Assembly: GCA_938045295.1 (NCBI GenBank)
Contig: CALINO010000062.1
Coordinates: 1-40,031, forward strand
Length of the DNA: 40,031 nt
Reading direction: 5' to 3'
Origin: an uncultured Arenicella sp.
Lineage (GTDB): Bacteria; Pseudomonadota; Gammaproteobacteria; Arenicellales; Arenicellaceae
Shown piece by piece: positions 33,345-40,031 of the stretch. The position numbers were made by a program, and so were the translations under genes. Position 1 is the first letter of the stretch, and the number at the start of each line of letters is the position of its first letter. The notes below the pieces were generated by a model. The model ran no database searches. It was given only the letters and a program-made list of their open reading frames with translations, and was not told where the DNA came from.

Positions 33345-34227
33345 CAATTGAAAAATTAAGCTTGGAATAGATTTCGTTATTAAGCTTTCGAGCCTTTATA
33401 TGAACGGCGTAAATGCATTTTAACACTGCGTTAGAACGCCAAGCATCGTCGTATTTAATTTGATCACGATTGCGCATAATAAATGATTTATTGCCAATGC
33501 CAATGTGCGCTTGATTGTGATTGATATCAGTACTCAAATGAGCCGGGTCGATAAAGCCGTTGGTTAAACGAGCCAGCACCTGCGATGTATTGGTGCACAG
33601 CTCTTCATAGAGCGATAACTGTACATCAACCTGAGTGCGGGTATTGATGTTGGATAAGTACGCAAAGATCTCGCGATTAGCGCCCACCCAATAGTTAAAG
33701 TGACGCAAGGTGCTCAACAACGACGTTGCCGGCACTGAATTTGTCGTCGCTTCTCGACGCTTGGCTTCAGCTTTTCGCAGCATCGAAGCCACGAATGAAC
33801 GAGGGTCTTTTACCGCAAACACAATACGAAAATCGCTTTCAGACAAGCCAAGTTGGGGCGCATTGTCTAACCAGTTTTGTAAGCCGCTTAATGATTTGGA
33901 TGAATCAACCAGAACAACGTCATTGCCGTATATTTTTTTCGCGACATCAACCAGCTTGGCGTACTTAGCGGCAACAGCTTGGTCGGAGTGTAAACCCGAG
34001 TGCGGTTGCAACTCACGCCAGAACTCACAATCATCAAACAACTGCCCGCAGGAACACCTGTAAGCATCATCAAAATGCCCCCATATGCGGTGATAGTGCG
34101 ACATTTGCTGAGGTGAAAAATACCTTGCCACCTCACCCACACCCACCACGCCCGAAGCGCCGCTGATCAATTGATCAGTCAGTGTGGTGCCGCTGTGTTC
34201 TAAACCGAGAATGTATATTACTTTCAT
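33325..34227 (-). CDS. Sulfotransferase-family protein inserted between rbfA and truB
   Basis: A 300-residue P-loop protein. GLEHSGTTLTDQL (residues 8-20) is the 5'-phosphosulfate-binding loop for PAPS. RCSCGQLFDDCEFW (57-70) is the Cys motif common in bacterial sulfotransferases. VDSSKS (107-112) and VKDPRSFVASML (139-150) form the 3'-phosphate-binding region, with Lys where Arg usually precedes DPR. It would transfer sulfate from PAPS to a glycan, lipid or other acceptor, which is unknown. It lies 94 bp after rbfA and overlaps truB by 20 nt. I see no Shine-Dalgarno. Composition is not obviously different from its neighbours, suggesting an old insertion. Confidence 0.82.
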   Translation of the reverse strand: MKVIYILGLEHSGTTLTDQLISGASGVVGVGEVARYFSPQQMSHYHRIWGHFDDAYRCSCGQLFDDCEFWRELQPHSGLHSDQAVAAKYAKLVDVAKKIYGNDVVLVDSSKSLSGLQNWLDNAPQLGLSESDFRIVFAVKDPRSFVASMLRKAEAKRREATTNSVPATSLLSTLRHFNYWVGANREIFAYLSNINTRTQVDVQLSLYEELCTNTSQVLARLTNGFIDPAHLSTDINHNQAHIGIGNKSFIMRNRDQIKYDDAWRSNAVLKCIYAVHIKARKLNNEIYSKLNFSIDATVQK

Positions 34228-34291
34228 TTAAAGAAACCACACATCACCGTTATGGCTAAAAGCCTCTCAATGAAGGCCTTCAACCCATATT

Positions 34292-34310
34292 AACGCTTAA
34301 TCTTAGCGTT
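34292..34310 (-). other. Short hairpin after rbfA
   Basis: AACGCT (34292-34297) pairs with AGCGTT (34305-34310), 11 nt past the rbfA stop and upstream of the sulfotransferase gene. No U-run. Possibly a processing or pausing site. Confidence 0.35.
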
Positions 34311-34321
34311 CATTATTAAGG

Positions 34322-34678
34322 TTAATCGCGGTTTAAAGCCTTATCAATCAACGCCGACATTCTCGCCCCTTCGGAGATCGAATTATCGTAAGCAAAAAGC
34401 AAGTTAGGGCAATGACGCATTTCACTCACAGACGCTAACTTTCGGCGAATGAAACCGCTCGCACGGTCTACCGCTTCCATCACCGCGTCAATGTCGATTT
34501 GATCGTCCGACATGTTGGTAACGTAGATTTTCGCTTGGCGTAAATCCTTACTCACTTCCACATCGGTAATCGTAAGCTCACTGACCCTTGGGTCTTTCAC
34601 TTGGCTGCGCAGAATCACCGCCAATTGACGGTTAATGGTCTGCGCAACTCGGTCGCTTCTGGCAAATTCTCTTGGCAT
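34322..34678 (-). CDS. rbfA: 30S ribosome-binding factor RbfA
   Basis: A 118-residue single KH-type domain that binds the 16S rRNA 5' end during late 30S maturation and cold adaptation. REFARSDRVAQTINRQLAVIL, KDPRVSELTITDVEVSKDLRQAKIYV and IRRKLASVSEMRHCPNLLFAYDNSI are family segments. Length is near the E. coli protein (133), slightly shorter at the C terminus. It starts 21 nt after infB. Confidence 0.97.
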   Translation of the reverse strand: MPREFARSDRVAQTINRQLAVILRSQVKDPRVSELTITDVEVSKDLRQAKIYVTNMSDDQIDIDAVMEAVDRASGFIRRKLASVSEMRHCPNLLFAYDNSISEGARMSALIDKALNRD

Positions 34679-34699
34679 GGCAAATATCAGTAACTGCGT

Positions 34700-37435
34700 T
34701 TAAAGCGTGACTTTCACTTCGACTTTCTCAAAAATCTCAAGTTGGTCGCCCACTTTAATGTCGTTGTAATTAGTAACGCCAATACCACACTCGGTACCTT
34801 GCTTAACTTCACTTACGTCATCTTTAAAGCGGCGCAGCGAGTCAATATTGCCTTCAAAAATCACAACACTGTCGCGTAATACACGCACATTGGCCTTTTT
34901 ACGCACCACGCCTTCGGTGACATAACAACCGGCAATGGTGCCAATTTTAGGCGCTTTAAATACTTCACGCACTTCCACATAACCGATGAAATCTTCACGA
35001 ATCTCAGGGTCAAGCATGCCTTCCATCGCCGCTTTCACATCGTCTATGACTTCATAAATAATGCTGTAGTAACGAATTTGTACGTCTTCTTGCTCGGCTA
35101 ATTTTCTGGCTTGTGCATCGGCGCGCACATTAAAACCAATTACCACTGCCGACGACGCCATGGCTAGGTTAATGTCCGATTCGTTGATCGCACCCACCAT
35201 GCCGTGCACCACGTTCACTTTCACTTCATCGGTTGAAAGCTTCACTAATGATTCGCTTAAGGCTTCAATAGAACCTTGTACGTCACCTTTAATCAGCACA
35301 TTCACTGTTTTGGCTTCGCCTTCGCTCATTTGCGAGAACATGTTCTCAAGCTTGGCCGCCTGTTGACGGGCTAAACGCTCATCACGTTCTTTGTGCTGAC
35401 GGAACTCAGCCGCTTCACGTGCTTTACGCTCATCGTCAACCACCAACATTTCATCGCCTGCGGCAGGCACGCCGCTTAAGCCCTGAATTTCAACCGGGGT
35501 TGATGGGCCAGCCACTTTAATGTTCTTACCGGCGTCGTTCACCATGGCGCGTATACGCCCGGTTTCGCGACCAACCAGTACGATATCGCCGTACTTTAAT
35601 TCGCCGTGCTGTACCAATACGGTACACACTGAACCGCGGCCTTTATCTAAGCGCGCTTCTACCACTCGGCCACTGGCGTTACCACTTGGGCGAGCTTTAA
35701 GTTCTAAGATTTCCGATTGCATGGCCACAGACTCAAGCAATTCTTCAACGCCATCACCGCTGTGAGCCGACACTGGCACCATCATCACGTCGCCACCCCA
35801 ATCTTCAGGAATAACTTCGTGCGTTGCCAGCTCTTGCTTAACGCGTTCAGGGTCGGCGGCCTCTTTGTCCATTTTATTAATGGCAACCACCATAGTAACG
35901 CCGGCATTTTTAGCGTGCTTAATGGCTTCAATGGTTTGTGGCTTCACGCCGTCGTCCGCCGCAACCACCAAAATAATTAAGTCAGTGGCTTGTGCACCAC
36001 GGGCACGCATGGCACTGAATGCCTCGTGGCCTGGTGTATCAAGAAACGTAACTTCGCCGTTGTTTGTTTGAACTTGGTAAGCACCAATGTGCTGAGTAAT
36101 GCCGCCGGCTTCGCCTGCGGTTACTTTGGCTTTACGAATGTAATCTAATAACGACGTTTTACCATGGTCAACGTGCCCCATTACCGTCACAACTGGGCAA
36201 CGCGACTCCCACGAAGATTGATCTTCTTCAACTTCCTGAGTTTGTGCAATGAATGCTTCAGGGTCGTCTTGCTTAGCCTCAACAGGGTTGTGCCCCATTT
36301 CTTCCACCACCAACATGGCGGTGTCTTGGTCTAAGGTATGGTTAATGGTCACCATGGTGCCCATTTTGAATAATTCTTTGACCACTTCAGCGGCTTTCAC
36401 CGACATCTGTGCTGCCAAATCCGTCACGCTGATGGTTTCACCCACTTGCACGTCACGCACCACTGGCGCTACTGGGCGCTCAAATGCGTGCTGATCTGAC
36501 GAACTGGTGGTGATGTTATTAGGTCTGCGTTTTTCTTTTCTATTGCGTTTGCCTTTTCTAGAAACGTGTAACTCTTCACGCCCAGTAAATGGCTTACGCT
36601 TGTTTTTGGCTGTTTTATTTGCCGCAGGAGCCGCTTTGGCTGGCTCGGCCGCTTTCGGCTCAGCCTGCTTAATAATAGGCGACGTGCGCTTACGATCACT
36701 GGCTTTACGAATAATAGAAGGCATTGCCACTTCACGACGCCGGCGTACTGGTTCAGCCGGTTTCTCTGGCGCTGCCTCGGGCTTTTTCTCAGCCGCTGGG
36801 CTGGCTTTACTTGACTTAACCGCTTCTTGTGCTGCTTTGGCTTCTTGCTCAGCTTTCTCGGCCGCTTCTTTGGCTCGAGCTTCTTCTTCCGCAATGCGTG
36901 CCGCTTCTTCCGCTGCACGTGCGGCTTCTTCTGCCTCTTTAGCCGCCGCTTCTTCAGCTTGAATGCGCTCTTGCTCGGCTTGCTCTTGTGCTACCACCGA
37001 TTCTTGCTCGGTTTCGACTACCGCAACCTCATCAACCGCAACATCATCAACTTGGCGTGCTTCTTCTTCAGCTTGAGCTTGCTCAGCCTGCTGGCGTTCA
37101 GCTTCTTGTTGTTCTAACACTTCACGCTTAACAAACGTACGGCGCTTTTTGGTTTGCACCTGCACGGTACGCGCCACACCTGTTTTTGTGGTTTGCTGAA
37201 TTTCGGACGTGGTTTTCTTTTTCAGAGTAATTTTACCGCGCCCTGCCGCTGCTGGAGCCGGCTCGGCCGACGCAGTGCCCGTGCGCAAAAACTCAAGCAG
37301 GGTACGCTTTTCTTCATCAAGTAATGAATCTTCCACGGTTTTACCCTTCACACCGGCATCGTTGAGCTGCTTTACTAAGCGCTCAGGTTCGATACCAATT
37401 TGTTGGGCAAAGGCTTTAATGGTAATTGTTGACAT
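34700..37435 (-). CDS. infB: Translation initiation factor IF-2
   Basis: A 911-residue GTPase delivering fMet-tRNA to the 30S P site. The N-terminal IF2-N domain spans residues 1-50. A very charged Ala/Glu/Lys segment at about 100-230, probably a long helix or coiled coil, is followed by a second IF2-N domain near 325-385. G1 is GHVDHGKT (420-427), G3 DTPGHEAF and G4 NKMD. Domains II-IV end in [10 protein letters not shown]. Length matches E. coli IF2-alpha (890). It lies 74 bp after nusA. The initiator tRNA it recognises is encoded at the head of the same cluster. Confidence 0.98.
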   Translation of the reverse strand: MSTITIKAFAQQIGIEPERLVKQLNDAGVKGKTVEDSLLDEEKRTLLEFLRTGTASAEPAPAAAGRGKITLKKKTTSEIQQTTKTGVARTVQVQTKKRRTFVKREVLEQQEAERQQAEQAQAEEEARQVDDVAVDEVAVVETEQESVVAQEQAEQERIQAEEAAAKEAEEAARAAEEAARIAEEEARAKEAAEKAEQEAKAAQEAVKSSKASPAAEKKPEAAPEKPAEPVRRRREVAMPSIIRKASDRKRTSPIIKQAEPKAAEPAKAAPAANKTAKNKRKPFTGREELHVSRKGKRNRKEKRRPNNITTSSSDQHAFERPVAPVVRDVQVGETISVTDLAAQMSVKAAEVVKELFKMGTMVTINHTLDQDTAMLVVEEMGHNPVEAKQDDPEAFIAQTQEVEEDQSSWESRCPVVTVMGHVDHGKTSLLDYIRKAKVTAGEAGGITQHIGAYQVQTNNGEVTFLDTPGHEAFSAMRARGAQATDLIILVVAADDGVKPQTIEAIKHAKNAGVTMVVAINKMDKEAADPERVKQELATHEVIPEDWGGDVMMVPVSAHSGDGVEELLESVAMQSEILELKARPSGNASGRVVEARLDKGRGSVCTVLVQHGELKYGDIVLVGRETGRIRAMVNDAGKNIKVAGPSTPVEIQGLSGVPAAGDEMLVVDDERKAREAAEFRQHKERDERLARQQAAKLENMFSQMSEGEAKTVNVLIKGDVQGSIEALSESLVKLSTDEVKVNVVHGMVGAINESDINLAMASSAVVIGFNVRADAQARKLAEQEDVQIRYYSIIYEVIDDVKAAMEGMLDPEIREDFIGYVEVREVFKAPKIGTIAGCYVTEGVVRKKANVRVLRDSVVIFEGNIDSLRRFKDDVSEVKQGTECGIGVTNYNDIKVGDQLEIFEKVEVKVTL

Positions 37436-37509
37436 AATTTCGTTTAATCGTGTGTGTTTATCGAGTGGCGGTGCGGTTCAATACCTGTTTAATCAGCGTT
37501 AGGTAACCC

Positions 37510-39024
37510 TTACGCTTCCTCCGCATCAATACCCATTTCTTCAAACCATGGGCGTCGTGCAATCATAATTAATTCTTGCGCACGTTCTTCGGTGATGTTT
37601 AACCCTTCTATTTCAAGCAACTCGTCCGTAGCCGCTTCAGCAAGGTCTTCCATCGTTTTTATATCGTTGATTGCTAAATACTTAGCCGTTACGTCGTCCA
37701 TTGACTCCATGGTAAGCAAATCTTCGGCCGGGTCAGCGCCTTTTAGCAATTCTTCTTTTTGAATGGCTAACGTCACTAAAGCGTCGTCGGCGCGTTGTCG
37801 TAATTCATCAACCAACGCCTCATCAAACTCTTCAATTTCGATCATTTCATCGCGTGGCACGTAAGCCACTTCTTCCAGGCTAGAAAACCCTTCTTGAATC
37901 AAAATTGTGGCCACATCGGCATCAATATCGAGTTTTTCCATGAACATTTCGCGCACACCCGAAGACTCTTCTTCCAGCTTCTCGTTCGCTTGCTCATAGG
38001 TCATGATGTTGATTTCCCAGCCGGTTAATTCACTGGCTAAGCGCACATTCTGGCCACCACGGCCAATCGACAATGACAACTGACTTTCATCAACAATCAC
38101 GTCCATTGAGCCTTTGTCTTCGTCTACCATAATAGACTCAACTTCGGCCGGCGCTAATGCGTTAATCACGAATTGCGCTGGGTCTTCTGACCATTTAATA
38201 ATGTCAACGCGCTCGCCGTTAATTTCGTTAGACACGCTTTGCACACGTGAACCTCGAATGCCCACGCACGCGCCTACTGGGTCTACTTTCGAGTCATTCG
38301 ACTTAACCGCAATTTTGGCACGCATGCCAGGGTCACGTGCGGCACTGATGATTTCAATGATGTTTTCACTGGCTTCAGGCACCTCAGCGCGAAACAGCGA
38401 CAACACCAATGTAGGCGTCACGCGGTCTAACACCAATTGCGGGCCACGATTGTTTTGCTTTACTTCGCTCAAAATGGCACGCACACGGTCACCCGAACGC
38501 AACGCTTCGCGTTGAATCGTGCGGTTACGCGGCAATACGGCTTCAAGGCCACCTAAGTCAATAATGGTGTCGCCACGCTCTTGGCGCTTAACCACGCCAG
38601 ACAGCATTTCGCCCACGCGTGGCTCAAATTCTTCTTTAATTTTGTTGCGCTCAGCTTCGCGCACTTTTTGCATGATGACCTGTTTGGCCGCCTGCGCCGC
38701 AATACGGCCAAATGGAACGGCTTCAAGCTCTTCTTTTACATAGCCGCCCACTTCTAATTCAGCGTCGTGCTCTTTGGCCGCACTTAAGCAAATTTGCTTA
38801 GTCGGGAACTCTAATTCCGCATCGTCTTCAATTACTTCCCAAACGCGGTAGGGTATATAAGAACCATCAGTTTGGTCGATGGTGCAATGCACATCAATAT
38901 CTTCACGATGACGTTTACGGGTAGCCGTGGCTAATGCGGCCTCAATTGCTTCAAAAATTATGTCTTTATCAACCGCTTTTTCGGTTGATAAAACTTCAGC
39001 CATCATCAATATTTCGCTTGCCAT
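37510..39024 (-). CDS. nusA: Transcription termination/antitermination factor NusA
   Basis: A 504-residue RNA polymerase-binding factor. The N-terminal polymerase-binding domain (residues 1-125) is followed by S1 (GEMLSGVVKRQERGDTIIDLGGLEAVLPR), then KH1 and KH2 (GACVGIRGSRVQSVSNEINGERVDII; LSIGRGGQNVRLASELTGWEINI), and two acidic C-terminal repeats (from about residue 365 and 440) as in E. coli. AGAG Shine-Dalgarno upstream. NusA regulates its own operon through leader terminators in E. coli, relevant to the terminators at 39592 and 39814. Confidence 0.98.
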   Translation of the reverse strand: MASEILMMAEVLSTEKAVDKDIIFEAIEAALATATRKRHREDIDVHCTIDQTDGSYIPYRVWEVIEDDAELEFPTKQICLSAAKEHDAELEVGGYVKEELEAVPFGRIAAQAAKQVIMQKVREAERNKIKEEFEPRVGEMLSGVVKRQERGDTIIDLGGLEAVLPRNRTIQREALRSGDRVRAILSEVKQNNRGPQLVLDRVTPTLVLSLFRAEVPEASENIIEIISAARDPGMRAKIAVKSNDSKVDPVGACVGIRGSRVQSVSNEINGERVDIIKWSEDPAQFVINALAPAEVESIMVDEDKGSMDVIVDESQLSLSIGRGGQNVRLASELTGWEINIMTYEQANEKLEEESSGVREMFMEKLDIDADVATILIQEGFSSLEEVAYVPRDEMIEIEEFDEALVDELRQRADDALVTLAIQKEELLKGADPAEDLLTMESMDDVTAKYLAINDIKTMEDLAEAATDELLEIEGLNITEERAQELIMIARRPWFEEMGIDAEEA

Positions 39025-39050
39025 GTTCGTAGCTCTCTAAATTGAAGTTC

Positions 39051-39515
39051 TTAAATATTAAAGTCGTACACCGGCACTAATCGTGCTCGATCCATTTCTG
39101 TATAGGGCAGCTCTGATTGTTCACCATCCACCTCTACTACGATAAATTCTTCGTTTGCTTCTATTAACTCACCGGTAAAACGGCGGCGGCCATTCACCAA
39201 TGTAGCCATTTTAATCTTCACCTGTTGGCCTACCACCGCTTTAAAGTGCAACGGCTTTGCCAACGGGCGGTCCATACCCGGAGAAGACACTTCCAAGGTA
39301 TAACGATTAGAGATGGGGTCTTCAACGTCTAAAATAGCGCTGAACTGCCTGCTGGCTTTAGCGCAATCATCCACATTCACACCTTTTTCAGTATCAATGT
39401 ACACACGCACTATTGAGCTTTCACTGCCACTGAGCTCCACCGCCACAATTTCGTAGCCCAACGCTTCAGCGCCGGGTAATAAAAGCTCTTCTATATGTGG
39501 AACCGTCAGTGCCAT
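39051..39515 (-). CDS. rimP: Ribosome maturation factor RimP
   Basis: A 154-residue 30S maturation factor. I start at the ATG at 39515 (MALTVPHIEELL), giving the normal length; the open frame upstream to 39614 runs through a terminator hairpin and is not conserved. LLLPGAEALGYEIVAVELSG, RVYIDTEKGVNVDDCAKASRQFSAILDVEDPI and YTLEVSSPGMDRPL are diagnostic. First protein gene after tRNA-fMet, 26 bp before nusA. Confidence 0.97.
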   Translation of the reverse strand: MALTVPHIEELLLPGAEALGYEIVAVELSGSESSIVRVYIDTEKGVNVDDCAKASRQFSAILDVEDPISNRYTLEVSSPGMDRPLAKPLHFKAVVGQQVKIKMATLVNGRRRFTGELIEANEEFIVVEVDGEQSELPYTEMDRARLVPVYDFNI

Positions 39516-39591
39516 TTTCTCAACATCTCTAAACAAATAAATTTTACATTGACCAAACCCAGTATTGCGCCGCTTGAAAAACAAAAAGCAC

Positions 39592-39615
39592 AAAAAAAGG
39601 CGAGCCCTGCTCACC
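39592..39615 (-). terminator. Intrinsic terminator in the rimP leader
   Basis: On the minus strand GGTGAGC (39615-39609) pairs with GCTCGCC (39605-39599), with one G-U pair and a 3-nt loop, followed by seven U (39598-39592). It lies 77 nt upstream of the rimP start, so it could act as an attenuator for the rimP-nusA-infB operon. Confidence 0.85.
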
Positions 39616-39813
39616 TGCTTTGCGCAAACTTAACCTATTAATAGTTAAACAGCGCTGAATCGATTTTAGGTTAGTGAACAACATTTAGTAACAACATAAT
39701 GCCGATTCAACAACCTCTGACTCACCACTTACTTTAAATGGCGATCAGTACTTAAAAAGCAATTAGACTTTCATAATCAGATTCAATATTTAGTCGCAGT
39801 ACAAAAACACGAA

Positions 39814-39831
39814 ACCCCGCAAAAGCGGGGT
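39814..39831 (-). terminator. Terminator downstream of tRNA-fMet
   Basis: ACCCCGC (39814-39820) and GCGGGGT (39825-39831) form a perfect 7-bp GC-rich stem with a 4-nt loop. On the minus strand it is followed by UUUCGUGUUUUU, an interrupted U-run. It lies 153 nt past the tRNA 3' end. Confidence 0.75.
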
Positions 39832-39863
39832 CTCCAGTGAGCTTAAAACTCTAAACAGAGCCT

Positions 39864-39879
39864 TAACCAAATTTGGTTA
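39864..39879. promoter_or_regulatory. Perfect 16-bp palindrome
   Basis: TAACCAAATTTGGTTA reads the same on both strands, with no spacer. With no loop it is a poor RNA hairpin but a good dimeric-protein binding site. It lies between the tRNA and the terminator at 39814. No regulator is identified. Confidence 0.45.
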
Positions 39880-39941
39880 CAGCGCGTCAGCCTATCAAAA
39901 ATGATTAGCGCCAACGAAACACCGCACTTAACTAGCCAGAA

Positions 39942-39969
39942 AAATAAAGTTGAGCAGTTAACTTTATTT
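39942..39969 (-). terminator. AT-rich hairpin right after tRNA-fMet
   Basis: AAATAAAGTT (39942-39951) pairs perfectly with 39960-39969, loop of 8 nt. On the minus strand the stem runs into AUUUUUC. It starts 14 nt after the tRNA CCA end. It may be a weak terminator or a block that defines the 3' end for tRNA processing. Confidence 0.55.
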
Positions 39970-39983
39970 CTTACTAATTAACT

Positions 39984-40031
<48 letters not shown>

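Larger units (their letters stand above)
39516..39983 (-). other. Leader between tRNA-fMet and rimP
   Basis: A 468-bp gap without a supported gene. On the minus strand, reading away from the tRNA, it holds an AT-rich hairpin (39942-39969), a 16-bp palindrome (39864-39879), a GC-rich terminator (39814-39831) and a second terminator (39592-39615). I cannot place a promoter between them with confidence. Near 39631-39640 lies a further small palindrome, CTATTAATAG. Confidence 0.6.

Noticed and set aside
35160-37117. Several plus-strand frames opposite infB
   Set aside because: Antisense shadows of the Ala/Glu/Lys-rich IF2 sequence with no recognisable domain or ribosome-binding site.
39051-39614. 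Extended 187-residue RimP
   Set aside because: The extra segment would be translated across the intrinsic terminator at 39592-39615 and is not conserved.

Overview
The window reads as a chromosomal segment of a gammaproteobacterium. The evidence is conserved gene order: tRNA-fMet / rimP-nusA-infB-rbfA-truB-rpsO-pnp; rpsP-rimM-trmD-rplS; pcnB-folK-yciO-trpS-scpA-scpB-rluB; and an MTA/SAH deaminase - ubiG - MupP-like phosphatase - YciK-like SDR block also known from Pseudomonas. Most core genes have mid-range GC by eye, and there is no plasmid, phage, IS or CRISPR signature. I cannot name the genus from sequence alone; a marine or free-living environmental lineage is only a guess.

Layout. 1-4018: a bidirectional terminator, a small secreted Cys-containing protein, then a tightly coupled minus-strand envelope cassette (nucleotide-sugar epimerase, a polytopic GT-C-like membrane protein, and a one-TM protein that looks like its detached C-terminal domain). 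4182-7766: plus-strand deaminase, ubiG, MupP/Gph-type phosphatase and an SDR with a degenerate active site. 7814-17929: one long minus-strand array of ten genes, from pcnB through folK, yciO, trpS, scpA, scpB and rluB to three GT2 glycosyltransferases at the distal end. 18469-21871: xerD, then the rpsP-rimM-trmD-rplS ribosome/tRNA maturation operon ending in a strong terminator. 22356-29476: independent genes for SulP transport, a DoxX-like membrane protein, S-formylglutathione hydrolase, an ABC exporter, a MazG-like pyrophosphohydrolase, an acyltransferase-3 protein and a zinc-ribbon protein. 29593-40031: the translation/RNA-decay superoperon, led by the 3' part of initiator tRNA and interrupted by a sulfotransferase gene between rbfA and truB.

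How it fits together. Information processing dominates: initiation (fMet tRNA, IF2, S15, S16, L19), rRNA/tRNA modification (TruB, TrmD, RluB), ribosome assembly (RimP, RimM, RbfA), transcription control (NusA), polyadenylation and decay (PcnB, PNPase), chromosome condensation and dimer resolution (ScpAB, XerD). Polysaccharide-decorating genes (epimerase, GT-C pair, three GT2s, sulfotransferase, acyltransferase) are scattered among these operons; whether they act on one glycan is inference.

Most notable observations: pcnB has no AUG start and carries a ~200-residue Asn/Gly/Arg-rich tail; a sulfotransferase gene sits in the rbfA-truB junction and overlaps truB; the YciK-like SDR has lost its catalytic Lys and probably its Ser; a long stem encloses the start codon of the DoxX-like gene; mutually exclusive hairpins lie between rpsO and pnp; and several intrinsic terminators stand between tRNA-fMet and rimP. 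I found no clearly new defence or mobile system.
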